Assembly: GCA_905182985.1 (NCBI GenBank)
Contig: CAJJDN010000019.1
Coordinates: forward strand, 62,001 to 126,000
DNA: 64,000 nt
Reading direction: 5' to 3'
Origin: Paramecium sonneborni
Taxonomy: Eukaryota; Ciliophora; Oligohymenophorea; Peniculida; Parameciidae
The notes under the pieces are model-generated. The model made no database searches, was not told the origin of the DNA, and saw only the letters and a program-made list of their open reading frames with translations. The translations under genes were made by a program, and so were the position numbers. This document shows, one piece after another, positions 23,887 to 35,652 of the stretch (within the stretch, counting starts at the first letter, position 1; the number at the start of each line of letters is the position of its first letter).

Positions 23887-24947
23887 ATAATTTTCCTATT
23901 AGTATTGTCTTTTATGAGCTTCCAGTCTTTTTTCAAAACAAATTTGCAACCATATATTGGTATTTGGCTAATCTAGATATTTTGCTTAAAAACAACATAA
24001 GTAATAAAAATTTATTATTTTATAAATTAAACTAGAAAAAATGTATTTTAAAATTGAAAATATACATATTATTTTTTAGAATCACTCAAATTAATGTTTG
24101 TCGATCATCTTGTCTTTCTTTATAATATTGGGCTATAGTAAAATCAAGATTATCTACTTATTCCTCATCTTAATTAACAGTTTATAGTTCATTTTCTTTT
24201 TCAGAGACCATCGTTAAATCAATTACCAATAATATAGCTATGTAAGAAACCATCATCAACATATTAATTGGATTAAATAAATGATGATCGAACCTTTCGT
24301 AATATAAGTAAAATTGGCTCTTCTAAAATGAATAAACAATAAAAAAAATAATATCAATTAAAAATAAATCAACTCCTAAAAATAATTAATTTTATTATTA
24401 CTAATTAATTGTTAACGAAAACTAATCATGACTTCATAAGCAAAAATACACGAATAAACTAAAAAACAAATCCAACATATCATCATGATTGTGTGAATAT
24501 TATTAACTTGATTTTCTAAGTCTTTAATTACAAATGATTAATTATCAAAAGCTATTATCCATCTATCAATACTAATTGGAATTATGACAAATATTGTAAT
24601 TACAGTATTTCTAACCTTATTTGTATTATTATTTTATCCTTTCAAAAACGAAAGAATTTGTAAGAAATATCTTAAAAATAAAAATTCTCCTATTGCATAA
24701 CAAGTTTATCCGATTAACCATTCCACAGCTTCAAATTCAGAAAAATAACACAATGGTCTAAGTGGTTAAGCAATTAGAATTATTATTAAGAGCATATGCT
24801 ATTAATTTTCATTTATGTATTTTCCTAAAGGTAGAAGATTTTCTTCTTCTCCTTCTTTAATCATATTAATTGCCACTGCCAAAATAACAAAACACAAAAA
24901 AGTTACAAATGAGTCTTCTAAATATTTTAAATTATTTTTAAAATAAG
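23854..24947. repeat. Direct duplication A, left copy (assembly overlap)
   Basis: These 1094 bases recur at 24949-26042, separated only by the N at 24948. Both ends of the copies match base for base and internal landmarks have identical spacing. The simplest reading is two overlapping contig ends that were scaffolded without being merged. Confidence 0.9.
24086..24947 (-). CDS. Truncated duplicate of the membrane-protein gene at 25181 (artefact)
   Basis: The same reverse-strand reading as the C-terminal part of the gene at 25181-26532, ending at an identical TGA. It is cut off at the N because the left contig stops there. It should not be counted as a gene. Confidence 0.85.
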
Positions 24948-24948
24948 N
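24948..24948. other. Scaffold join (single N) between two identical copies
   Basis: The first of three ambiguous bases. It joins the two copies of duplication A. Confidence 0.95.
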
Positions 24949-26042
24949 CAGGGTCTCTGAATTGATACTTAGATCATCCATATAATTTTCCTATTAGTAT
25001 TGTCTTTTATGAGCTTCCAGTCTTTTTTCAAAACAAATTTGCAACCATATATTGGTATTTGGCTAATCTAGATATTTTGCTTAAAAACAACATAAGTAAT
25101 AAAAATTTATTATTTTATAAATTAAACTAGAAAAAATGTATTTTAAAATTGAAAATATACATATTATTTTTTAGAATCACTCAAATTAATGTTTGTCGAT
25201 CATCTTGTCTTTCTTTATAATATTGGGCTATAGTAAAATCAAGATTATCTACTTATTCCTCATCTTAATTAACAGTTTATAGTTCATTTTCTTTTTCAGA
25301 GACCATCGTTAAATCAATTACCAATAATATAGCTATGTAAGAAACCATCATCAACATATTAATTGGATTAAATAAATGATGATCGAACCTTTCGTAATAT
25401 AAGTAAAATTGGCTCTTCTAAAATGAATAAACAATAAAAAAAATAATATCAATTAAAAATAAATCAACTCCTAAAAATAATTAATTTTATTATTACTAAT
25501 TAATTGTTAACGAAAACTAATCATGACTTCATAAGCAAAAATACACGAATAAACTAAAAAACAAATCCAACATATCATCATGATTGTGTGAATATTATTA
25601 ACTTGATTTTCTAAGTCTTTAATTACAAATGATTAATTATCAAAAGCTATTATCCATCTATCAATACTAATTGGAATTATGACAAATATTGTAATTACAG
25701 TATTTCTAACCTTATTTGTATTATTATTTTATCCTTTCAAAAACGAAAGAATTTGTAAGAAATATCTTAAAAATAAAAATTCTCCTATTGCATAACAAGT
25801 TTATCCGATTAACCATTCCACAGCTTCAAATTCAGAAAAATAACACAATGGTCTAAGTGGTTAAGCAATTAGAATTATTATTAAGAGCATATGCTATTAA
25901 TTTTCATTTATGTATTTTCCTAAAGGTAGAAGATTTTCTTCTTCTCCTTCTTTAATCATATTAATTGCCACTGCCAAAATAACAAAACACAAAAAAGTTA
26001 CAAATGAGTCTTCTAAATATTTTAAATTATTTTTAAAATAAG
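24949..26042. repeat. Direct duplication A, right copy (assembly overlap)
   Basis: Second copy of 23854-24947, offset 1095. This copy continues rightwards into the intact membrane-protein gene, so it is the one to use. Confidence 0.9.
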
Positions 26043-26532
26043 CTTCCAATTCTACGTCTAAACCCTTTATAAAAAGAACATATGCTGAAACTGTTATTAA
26101 TTCAGGAGTCATTAAATAATTTTCATTTCCATCTGTATCTCCTGATCTAAATTCATAATCTAATGCTTTTAAATGATGTTTGCTAAGTTCCTCAATACCT
26201 GCTTGATTTTCATTAATTATAGGAAATGAAGTATTAGTATCAACTGAAAATAATTCATTTATGCTTAATTGTTCTTCTGCAGGAAATTATTAGTAATATA
26301 TCATAATATCAGGTCTAAATTTTAAATGCGTAGGTGTACGGAAATAAAAAGTGACCATTGTTTCTTAAGATTCCCAAATATATCCACAAAATAATATGCT
26401 TTAATTTTGTTTGTCTTGCCTTGTTTCACATTAACGATATAACTTATCTGATTCAACAAATTAGATATTCAATGATTTATCAACAAAATAGAATAGCAAT
26501 ATTGATGCCACATAAATAATTAAAATTTTCAT
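25181..26532 (-). CDS. Polytopic membrane protein with signal peptide, family unknown
   Basis: A 441-residue protein. An N-terminal signal or anchor (MKILIIYVASILLFYFVD) is followed by an extracytoplasmic region of about 150 residues, then roughly seven hydrophobic segments (such as FVTFLCFVILAVAINMI, TVITIFVIIPISI, IMMICWICFLVYSCIFAY, FLIDIIFFIVYSF and MLMMVSYIAILLVIDL), and an acidic cytoplasmic tail ending QYYKERQDDRQTLI. One intron of 26 nt leaves 442 codons. The layout (lumenal domain plus seven helices) recalls the GOST/TMEM receptor-like families, but no diagnostic motif was seen. It is divergent from the gene at 26551 with only 18 bases between start codons. Confidence 0.8.
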
Positions 26533-26550
26533 TATTTTATTAACTGTTAG

Positions 26551-27813
26551 ATGAAGAGAACATCATCTTAATAGAGTATAGAAGTAAGGAGAGATTCAAA
26601 TCATTTAGTTGGACTCATGAGTGAGAATGAGAAACTACATAAATAAAATGAATCCTTAATGAAAGAACTAAGTCTCATTAAAAATGATTTTGAAAGAATG
26701 TCTCAAAATGGTTAAAAAACAGTTAAGAATGGTCGTAGAAAAAGTTGTGAAATTACAGGTGAAATAATCACTTAATAATAAATTAAATCTCTCGAAGAAG
26801 AACTTTTAAATACATAAATGAGATTTAACACATTGAAGAAAGAATTCTCAATTAAAACTACTTAATATTAAAATTAAATAACTAAATAAGCAAATTTAAT
26901 TACTTAATTATAAAATGAGAATGATCTGTTGAAGATAAAGTTTGAAAACAAAGAAAATTAATATTTAGATTATAAATAAGGATTTTAAGAGAATTATTTA
27001 GAAAAATCAGGTATTAAAATTATAAATGAAAATCAAAAAATTAAATAATTATCTGAAAGTAACATTAAATTAACTAAATTACTTGAAGACAGATTGATTT
27101 AATTAGAATAGTTAACTAAAACATTAAATTAAAAGAATCAAGAACATATGAAAGAAATTGAATAATACGAATCCCTATTAGCTCATCATTCCTCATAATC
27201 ATAAGGAAAATGTTTTGATTCTTTATAAAAGAAAATAGAAATTCTCGAAAAAGATAAAGTTCGATTAACAAATGAATTGTCGAAGACTAGAGATTTAAAC
27301 TCAAAAGAAAAATAAATATTATTAAAAGAAAAATAAAATATAAATTTAGAAAAAGAGAAATTGCATTCAGATATGTCAGTTATTTAGCAATAATTAACTG
27401 ATTACTACAATTAATTATAATAATGTGGTTAATAATTAAAATAGAAAGATGAAAGTATAAAATAGTTTTAATAAACTGAGAGCTATTAAGGATATTAGAA
27501 TTTATAATATGAACACTAACAATAAAAGTAATTGATAACTTAGTTACAAATTCAAATTGGAAATCTTTAATAAACTAATAAAGCTTTGCATGAGGAATTA
27601 TTATTTTTAAAGACAACAGCTCCCTTAAGTAATAGGACAAATTTGAAGACCTACTTTGGAGTAGATTCTCCATTCAAAAATATAGCAGATGAGCAAAATA
27701 AATATAATGTTACTCTAAGTAAAAATTTAATTAATATGTAAATAGAAACAAAAACATAGAGTTCATTAGACTAAAGAGGAAGATCTTAGGAAAAATTTAG
27801 AAGGATAGAATGA
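26551..27813 (+). CDS. Unknown coiled-coil protein (420 residues)
   Basis: A forward single-exon gene with 421 codons and a TGA at 27811-27813. Nearly the whole length is Glu/Lys/Gln/Leu-rich heptad-like sequence (MSENEKLHKQNESLMKEL near the start), with a short non-helical C-terminal region (NRTNLKTYFGVDSPFKN). Such proteins are typical of ciliate cortex, basal bodies and intracellular transport, but nothing here is diagnostic. The ATG lies directly after TTAG, 18 bases from the opposing start codon at 26532; an in-frame Met at residue 23 is a possible alternative start. Confidence 0.75.
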
Positions 27814-28040
27814 TTGATATTTCTACATATATATAAAAGTCTCAATTATTCAATTTATATAATTTTCTTTGTTCAATAAAGAGGTCCAAAAAATTGAGAG
27901 ATTCCACAACAAAAAAGGAATTTATACAAGAGAAACAATCATTTGTTTGGTTAAGACATAACCAATAAATGATAAAGAGATAATAATAATTGCTGCTTTT
28001 TATTATTTGAAAAATTTTAGATTAAATAAATATAATTTAA

Positions 28041-28670
28041 ATGATCTTATTTACTGAGTTCAACTATGATTAATGTAGCAATTTCTTTATAGGTTCATCG
28101 AATTAGAAATCCAATAATGAATACAAGTATCACATAATTAATGAGAGTCAAATCATATGAATAATTGATAATGATCATGCAACCAAAAACCAAGGAATGA
28201 AGAAAACAACTATCATAAATTCTATTAATAGAAACATTGAAATAGTGGTTGAAATAGATAGAAAGCATTTCTTAATTTTGAAATAGCTTCTCAGTTTCTT
28301 ATAATAGATGAGCTTCTTATAAAGTAAAAAAGTTAATAATAGAAATAGTCAATAAAGAAAGTCATATTTTCGATTCAAAGAATCTTAATAGAGATCTTCG
28401 ATAATGTTTCAAATTTAGGATGAGGCTTAAAAACAACATGAAATTAAGATTTTATTTAATCCTCTTCACAAATTAGTTACGATAGCTAAATTATTATAAA
28501 ATATAAAATACAAAAAAAAGTCAAAAGAATAGACTATAACTTCAAGGTTCTGCATATTCATGAACAGAAAAGTATGCTTGTACTAATAATGTAAGCTAAT
28601 TGAGAATGCTCTGATTTTAATGAACAATTTAAAACTTTTTTATTCGTTAACTATCTATATCCTATATTGA
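28041..28670 (+). pseudogene. Unknown gene interrupted by one in-frame TGA
   Basis: From ATG at 28041 the frame reads MILFTEFNYDQCSNFF and stays protein-like to the TGA at 28668-28670 (210 codons), except for one TGA at 28158-28160 (codon 40). The sequence on both sides is in the same frame with similar composition (HIINESQII before; IIDNDHATKNQGMKK after). Explanations are a recent pseudogene, a sequencing error, or a shorter gene starting at Met 28197 with 157 residues. No intron boundaries fit the spot. No family was recognised. Confidence 0.5.
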
Positions 28671-28835
28671 TAAATATATAAAAACATTTGAAAATAGCAA
28701 GCTATATCTAATTAAAAAGGAAAAATGTATATATATAACTCCATGTAGATTTACAACTGTGGAGAAACATATATTGAATAAAAGCTAATATAAATACAAA
28801 TATTCTTTTGAATTTAATTAACATTTAAATTTATT

Positions 28836-30386
28836 TCATTTAACATCTCCTACCTTTGACTTCTGTTCTTTATATCTTTTGTATTCGTTAATAATTAATG
28901 GAATAAGAAAACAGCCAGCTATAATAGCATTGAGACTGCAATATAAAAAAAGGATAGACTCCAAATATGGTACAATCAATTGATTAATGGCAGCAAAGAC
29001 TGCTCCATATCCCATGACAACTGAAGTAACTGTTGCAGTAGATTTCTTATTTCCTTTAAATTATAAATCGTATGAATACCTTTTAATTCTTTCATGTTAC
29101 TTAATTCAATAACAATAGCACCTGAAACATTATTATAAACACCACCAATCATTAATCCTGTCAAAAATACTAAAATATAATAGAGAACATATGGTTAATC
29201 TAACTTAGATAAAAAGTTTATGCTGACCATAACTACTGTACCAATCCATAATGATGGTACAATTAGACTTGCTCTTAAATTCCAATGAACTCCTGCATAA
29301 CTATGATAATAATTTAATAAATACCAAATCAAAATACCTCCTGGAATAGTACCCCATTCAATCATTTAAGTTATCCATGCAACACCTTCTAAGTTTTCTC
29401 CTTTTAGATAAGAAGGTAACCAAAATGCAAGAATATAGAAGACAGCTTTAATACAACCAAATGCAAAAGCATATAAAGCAACATTTGGTAATTTCCAAGC
29501 TGTAATCATATTTATGCTATTTTCCTTTTTCTTTTTTGGTTTAGGTGGAATCTATGGATTCATATGAGAATCTCTATCAACAGTTAAAAGAGTTTAACTT
29601 AAGTCAGTAACAAATGATTATTCAGAGACAGAAACAATTGATGCAGCTCTACTCATATATTCATCATGAGCTTATTTATAAACTAATGATTTAGTATTTG
29701 GATTCTTAAATTAAGCTATGTATTCTTTAGCTGAACTAGCTTCAATCATAAAAATGTTTATCACAGACATTATTAAAACTCCAATAGCTGATATATATAT
29801 AGGTGCCATTACACTCATTCCTAGCTATTCTATTAATAGAGCAGCAAATAAGTCTCCTAAGATATTACCTACATTTGTGCATGCTGCAAAATAACCCATT
29901 ACTATCACTTTATTTGGTTTACTCTGCCAATTATTCATTATAGCCATCAAACCTGGCCATGCAGGTGCTTATGATATACCATTAAATATTTAAAGTACAA
30001 GCAATAACCATCTATTATGTCGTTCTACTGGTAATAATGCTGCTATCATAAATTATATGATTCCTGTTGAAAATGTTCCGCATAACATAAATAATTTTGG
30101 ACCTATTCTATCACCAATTTAACCAAGGCTATGTAAATTAGTAATCATACAAAAGCATTGATGATCCATATACAAATAGAAATGAAAAGTTTATGTATCC
30201 CAAATACTATTTATCAAAATCATCTATTTTTTCATCGTCATGTTCATGATCATCTGATTTTGCCAATAATCCACTTGTGAAACTCCATGTTGATCTACAT
30301 GAATGTAACATTGCATATTGCATAAAGCAACATATAAAAACTTAAATTCTTTTTGCTTTCAATCCAGGAACACCAGAATCAAACAT
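28836..30386 (-). CDS. SLC37-like sugar-phosphate transporter (major facilitator)
   Basis: A 500-residue major-facilitator protein with about twelve hydrophobic segments, most like the SLC37 / GlpT organophosphate:phosphate antiporters. Evidence: the N-terminal FMQYAMLHSCRSTW, where SLC37 has its conserved YALYHASRKP-like motif; GDRIGPKLFMLCG between helices 2 and 3; NGISQAPAWPGLMAIM in helix 4; and a long cytoplasmic loop between helices 6 and 7 (about residues 230-300). Introns of 22 nt (near 30130) and 26 nt (near 29075) leave 501 codons. The cargo is probably a sugar phosphate, by family only. Its ATG is 19 bases from the divergent gene at 30406. Confidence 0.88.
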
Positions 30387-30405
30387 AAATTTAATTTTAA
30401 CATTT

Positions 30406-31929
30406 ATGCGTATTTAAGAAGGAGCTATTGAGACATTCTATTATTATCTTTGGCTTTAAAATGATTCTATCAAACAAAATAAAGTTGAGTTTCATCTCCC
30501 TGATACTCTCATCTACAGATTAGGTGTCATTTAAGTTTTATTATTCTTATTTTTATATATAGGCATGGTATTTCACATAAAACAATGAAATCGTTGTTAA
30601 AAAACTTGAAAATAGAACTTTATCAAATATTTAAGCTGCGTTCCTTAAAGATTGTGAAAATGATGCTTGTGCTTATTTCATCAGTTGCAAGCCTAGAAGA
30701 GAATTTTACAATACTTAAGAAACTAGAGGAGAATTTTTATAAGATTAACTTAATATTGATTGCAGAACTTCCATTCTCTACTTAAATCAAGAACAATTTA
30801 AATAATTCATTAACAATTCTAATATACATCGTAATGGAATTTTGTAAAAATTTTCTAAACCTGCTTTGGCTAAAGAAAATGTTATCCAAGCTATTTGGAG
30901 TTAAAATCTCCTACTCTTAAGCTAAAGAATTAATAATGTAGAATTATCTTCCAAATTTGATGTCTAAGAAAAATGTTCTACTTTTAATAGTTCAGATTCT
31001 TACTCTAAAGCTTATCCAGTTAAGTCTAAAGTAATAACAACTTAAATTCAAAGACTTATAAATTATATCACCACAAGAATTTGTGTTGTTACTTATGAAA
31101 AATTTAGAGTTAATAGAGCTGTACTATATTGTAAAGTTGATCATCTATAAAGAATTAACATTTTATATTGTACATCTTTAAGATCCAATGATGAAAGTCC
31201 CTACCCTATTTAATTTGGATAATTAACTAGACCTGAAAATGTTAAAAATACTATTACTACTAATAAATAAAAACCTATTAAATTGATTATGGATATACAA
31301 TGTCTATCCTGTTAATAATTTTGTTAATCTGAAGATTTGTATCCCATTAAATACTAAAAATTAATCACCTCAGGAGAACATCATAGAATGGACATCAAAT
31401 CTTATTCTACAGCAGTTAAAAGAGCTGATCATTAATAAACAGAAGATAATCCTGAAAACTATATTGCTAATACTACTAAATTAATACCAGATATCATAAA
31501 AAAGTTGTTTCCATCTATGTCTTATAGTGTATTCATTTCTATTTTTCTTAGGAATTTGCAGAAATCAAATTAAACTCAGCTTTTCTCAATAAAGAATTGC
31601 TTGTCTGCTTTAATTGCTATCTAAAATACACTTCTATTAAATCAAAATTAACTTAAACTGGCAGAAAATTATAATTAAAATAAAAAAATAGATCTATTAC
31701 TGATATGATTAGATAAGCATCTCAAGAAGTATCCCAAAGACATACTGAAAGAGATCATAGTGCTAATAAGGAATTTTAAAAAATGAGTGTATGTTTAACT
31801 TAAAGAGGGTCTTTACTAAAAAATATAGATACTATAACTATGAAATCTACTCTGAAATCATCTCAAACTTCATCGATTATGAAAAATAATATCACTTTAA
31901 GAAGTACTGCAAGAAAATCTTCAGTTTGA
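30406..31929 (+). CDS. Unknown 490-residue protein with paired cysteines
   Basis: A forward gene starting MRIQEGAIETFYYYLWLQ, with introns of 28 nt (near 30535, starting GTTTTA rather than GTA) and 23 nt (near 31531), leaving 491 codons. Two Cys pairs (CLSCQQFC near the middle, CFNCYLKY later) might bind zinc. The C-terminal 120 residues are Ser/Thr/Lys-rich and probably disordered (LKSSQTSSIMKNNITLRS). No family was recognised. The N-terminus has no alternative Met for a long way, so the tight head-to-head arrangement with the transporter gene is probably real. Confidence 0.75.
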
Positions 31930-33192
31930 ATAAAATAGTTTTATATTTTCTTTATATTCAAAAATGATTAATGAATAATTTTTCTATTTTTAGGCATTGA
32001 AAAAAAATAAATAATATTTATTATTAATCTCTTTATTAATTAAATTTATTATACATTTAATTCAAATTCTAAAATGATTGGAAATTATTTTTTATTCCCT
32101 ATAATATTATAATTTATATTTATTTATAAACTTTCAACCAGAACTTCATGAAATTAGAGCAATTAATATATTTTTTCTCTAAAATCAATTCATTCTATTG
32201 ATTCTGAATTCATCTAATTTTAATGCCATTTTAGCTTAATATGTGTAAGCTAGATTCTAGTTTTAGCTTAATATAGGTAAGGTAGATTCTAGAAGATTAA
32301 AATTAAATCAATCTCTTCTAAAATATGCATAAAACTATATCATATATTTTTGAAACATATCTATCAAAATATAAATGTAAATACCAATCAATTAATTAAT
32401 AGTTTTTATTTTCAATTTCTATTTTATGAATGTAGATTTGAAAAGTTAGAAAAATTATTCAAAATATCATTTTTGATTTAATCAATTTTAATTTTTTAAC
32501 TCTAAATCTATCCTTGTTAATAATTTCATTTAGTAAATATAATAATTAGTAATAATTGATTTTAAGTTATGATTGAGCAACATTTTCCATCCAAACATTA
32601 ATACCTGTAGTTTAACCAAAAGAAGTTACTCTAAATAGTTAAATTAAAATTACCTATGAAGTATACCTTTAGGTATGTAGAGCATTTTATTTTGTTATAG
32701 AATAACAAATTTTAGATAGCATATTGCATCCTTTTTTCAATTGATTTTATCGTTCACTATATAATTATTCAAATTTAGACCAATCTTTGCATTTATTTCT
32801 CGAATAAACAATTTTAATATAGCAAAAGATAAATTTGTTTATTTTTTTAACTAAATTCTAATTAGATTTATGCCAAATATAATGTTAGAAGTTCTTTGTA
32901 ATTTTAAATTCTTTATATTTAATTTTCTGTTAAAATATGTTATTGACAGTGAATGACCTAGAAGTAAAAGCTAAAATATCTATTAGTTTATCCTTTAATA
33001 ATTCTGAAATGCTGTGATGAGTAAATAACGAACAAAGATTGTAAACTAAGAATTTATGCAGTAATTTTGATCTCTTCCCTTTGATTTAAGATAAATCTTT
33101 AGTAAATGGAACAAATTTCCATTTTAAAAAATTTTTCATAATTTTTCTTGACCTTTAATTTTTAGTGAGCATATTAATATACAAAAAAATAA
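31930..33192. other. AT-rich intergenic stretch
   Basis: No gene was accepted. A reverse-strand run of about 120 codons without TGA (roughly 32769-33130, containing AQILSLQSLFVIYSS) lacks a convincing start and could be chance or a relic. The interval also holds a 32-base tandem duplication listed separately. Confidence 0.4.
32229..32292. repeat. 32-base tandem duplication
   Basis: Two adjacent copies, 32229-32260 and 32261-32292, share TTTTAGCTTAATAT at the left and TAGATTCTAG at the right, with three mismatches between them. The unit ends in the palindrome-like TAGATTCTA. Function unknown. Confidence 0.85.
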
Positions 33193-35652
33193 TCAAAGCA
33201 GAATTCTATTTTATTCTAACCATTATTATAATTTTCCAATTTCTAAAGGCTTAACAAAGTATCCAACCATACCAGCTTTCAAACATTCTTCTTCTTCTTA
33301 ACCTCCAGAATATCCACTATGTCCCAATATATATCCATTATAACCCATATTGATAATTCTTTTGCAAGTTTCAATTCCATTTAAATTTGGTAAATCTATA
33401 TCAAGAATCACAATTTTGTAATTTTTACAAGCACAAGTAGGTCCATGTTAAAATTACTCAATTTTCTTAATACATTCAAACCCACTAAATGCTAAGTTTA
33501 CTCGATAACCTTATGATTCAAGTTACTACTTTAGCATTTATAAAATGAAAGGTTGATCATCGACTATTAGAATTTCAGGACATTAACATCTAGAATATTA
33601 ACTTAATTCTAATCCACTCATTCTAAAGCTATCACATTATTTTATTTAATTTAACGGAGCCTAAAAATATTCTCTTTATTAACGAACAACTGATTCTTAC
33701 TAATACTTTTATTTTTCTTCATTAAATGAATGATCATAAACCTAAAACGAAAACTTTGATCCTTTGCCTTCTCCATCTGATACTGCTGATAATCCTTTTT
33801 AATCATATGATAACTTTCTAGCTAAAACATTGCTTATCATTAATCCCAATCCTATTCCTTATGGATTAGAATTAGTTGGATCATCTAACTTACCAAATTC
33901 AGTAAATAATTTATTTTAATTTGCAGCAGTTATTCCTAAACCTGTATCAGAAACTGTCAATTCTACTGATTTGTTTACAGTTTTACCAGAAATAGTTATT
34001 ATTCCATTGTAAGTAAATTTTACAGAATTGCCTAATAAATTTATTAAAATTTATCTTATTTTATAAGGATCTGAACATATTTTTTCTGGTATTCCTTTTA
34101 AATTTAACACTAAATCATTATTCTTTGCATATGCTTAAACAACCATTATATTGTATGTCTCTGTTATTAAGTGATGAAGATTTAATTATTGTATATCTAA
34201 TTTAAATTTTCCTACATTTAATACTGAAACATCCAATAAATCTTGAATTAAATTAGTAAAACAATCTAATTAACTTAACATAGGCAATAAATACTTTTAA
34301 ACCATTTCTTCACTACACATAGGTTAAATTTATTAAACCATCAATTTTATTGATTAAAGTGGAGTTCTAAATTCATGTACTACTGTACTTAAGAATTTAG
34401 ATTTATCTGCTATCACTCTTTAAAGAAATGTTACAAGATTCATTGAAGTCATATCTCTAACAATTAATAAAACAAATTCAGACTATTTGTTTTCAAACTT
34501 TTTAAAACTTACTTAGAAAAGGGATTTCTCATTTTAAGGAAATTAACAAAGCATTTTAATAACCCCATGTTTTTCATTTCTATTCTCTATTAAATGATCA
34601 AGTAATTTCTTTACAGTTTCAAATTATTAAAATGAATAAGATGATTTTAGTTCAGATTGATCATCATATCTAGATTCATCAAAAGTACTTTTTTTAAAAT
34701 ATGTTTTATTATCAAATTCTTATTCATTTAAAACTATTTATTGTTCTTAAAACAATGAATTTATTTATTCCAATTCATTTATTTATTATTATACATTTTT
34801 CATCTATAATAGGTTATAAAAAGCTGCTTTCTTATTCATTCCTCCCATCATCTTTTTCAAATGTTTGTTAATAAAAATAACTTACTTTTTCATATTTACC
34901 ATTATTATACCATCTGGAAACATATTGAATATTTTTTAGTATTAATCCATACATCCAAAATCATTTATTTAAAGTTCATTTGATGGTTCAGATTAATATT
35001 CATGTCCACTAACTTTTCTTGAATAATTTGGTGAAGTTTAATTTTTTATTAATTCAGGAGAAGGAAGTTTAACCGTGGATACACAACCAAGACTATCCTT
35101 TTCTTTTTTATTTTAAATGTAATATTTCATGCAAATATTTAACACCATAAAAAGTGATAACAAAGTACCTGTTATTGTATTTTCATTAGTCTCTCCCCAC
35201 ATTACAAAGTAAAACATACATATTAAAGCATTTATCAATTTTAAATAAATTGATTATTTTTTCAATAAATATTGCATATATGAACCAGCCAGAAAACTCT
35301 GGACTAAACATTGTTTCCTTTAAAAAATTATTAATAGTAAACTAATTTTTATGCACACTTTCACACTTATCTAAATTTTTTCGTTCTAAATTTATTTAAT
35401 TTTTAATATAAAATGAACAGCCAACATCAAGAACTGAAAGCTAAGTAGTATAGTATTGATTAATCTTGAATCATTAAGTTGATAAAATGTTAGCACTACA
35501 CAAGTCACTAAATGAGATACGAGTAAACTTCCAAAAATATATAACATAAATAATAATTAATATAAACAATAATAAATACTATCATCAAGCTGAATTAAAT
35601 TAATTTATGTTTGCGAGTAAATTAGAATAAAATTGTGAAACAAAATATTCAT
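33193..35652 (-). CDS. Membrane-bound hybrid histidine kinase with receiver domain
   Basis: An 819-residue two-component hybrid sensor kinase in one uninterrupted exon (820 codons). The first 200 residues hold about five or six hydrophobic segments. A PAS-like region follows (NMFPDGMIMVNMKKQ, about 270), then the dimerisation/phosphoacceptor helix with His426 in TVVHEFRTPLQSI, and the ATPase domain with N-box INLLGNSVKFT, DTGLGI and GIGLGLMIS. The C-terminal receiver has ILIVDDQPF, phosphoacceptor Asp751 in VILDIDLPNLNG, and the Lys in YFVKPL. The phosphorelay is expected to run from His426 to Asp751 and then to an unlinked phosphotransfer protein. The stimulus is unknown; no ligand-binding ectodomain is evident. 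Confidence 0.93.

Noticed and set aside
23854..26042. True segmental duplication creating a second membrane-protein gene
   Set aside because: The copies are adjacent with one N exactly between them, and one is cut at the N. Two more sites in the window show the same pattern, which fits unmerged contig ends.
28158..28160. Selenocysteine at the in-frame TGA
   Set aside because: The context (SQII-TGA-IIDND) has no Cys/Ser redox motif and no recognised selenoprotein family; pseudogene or error is simpler.
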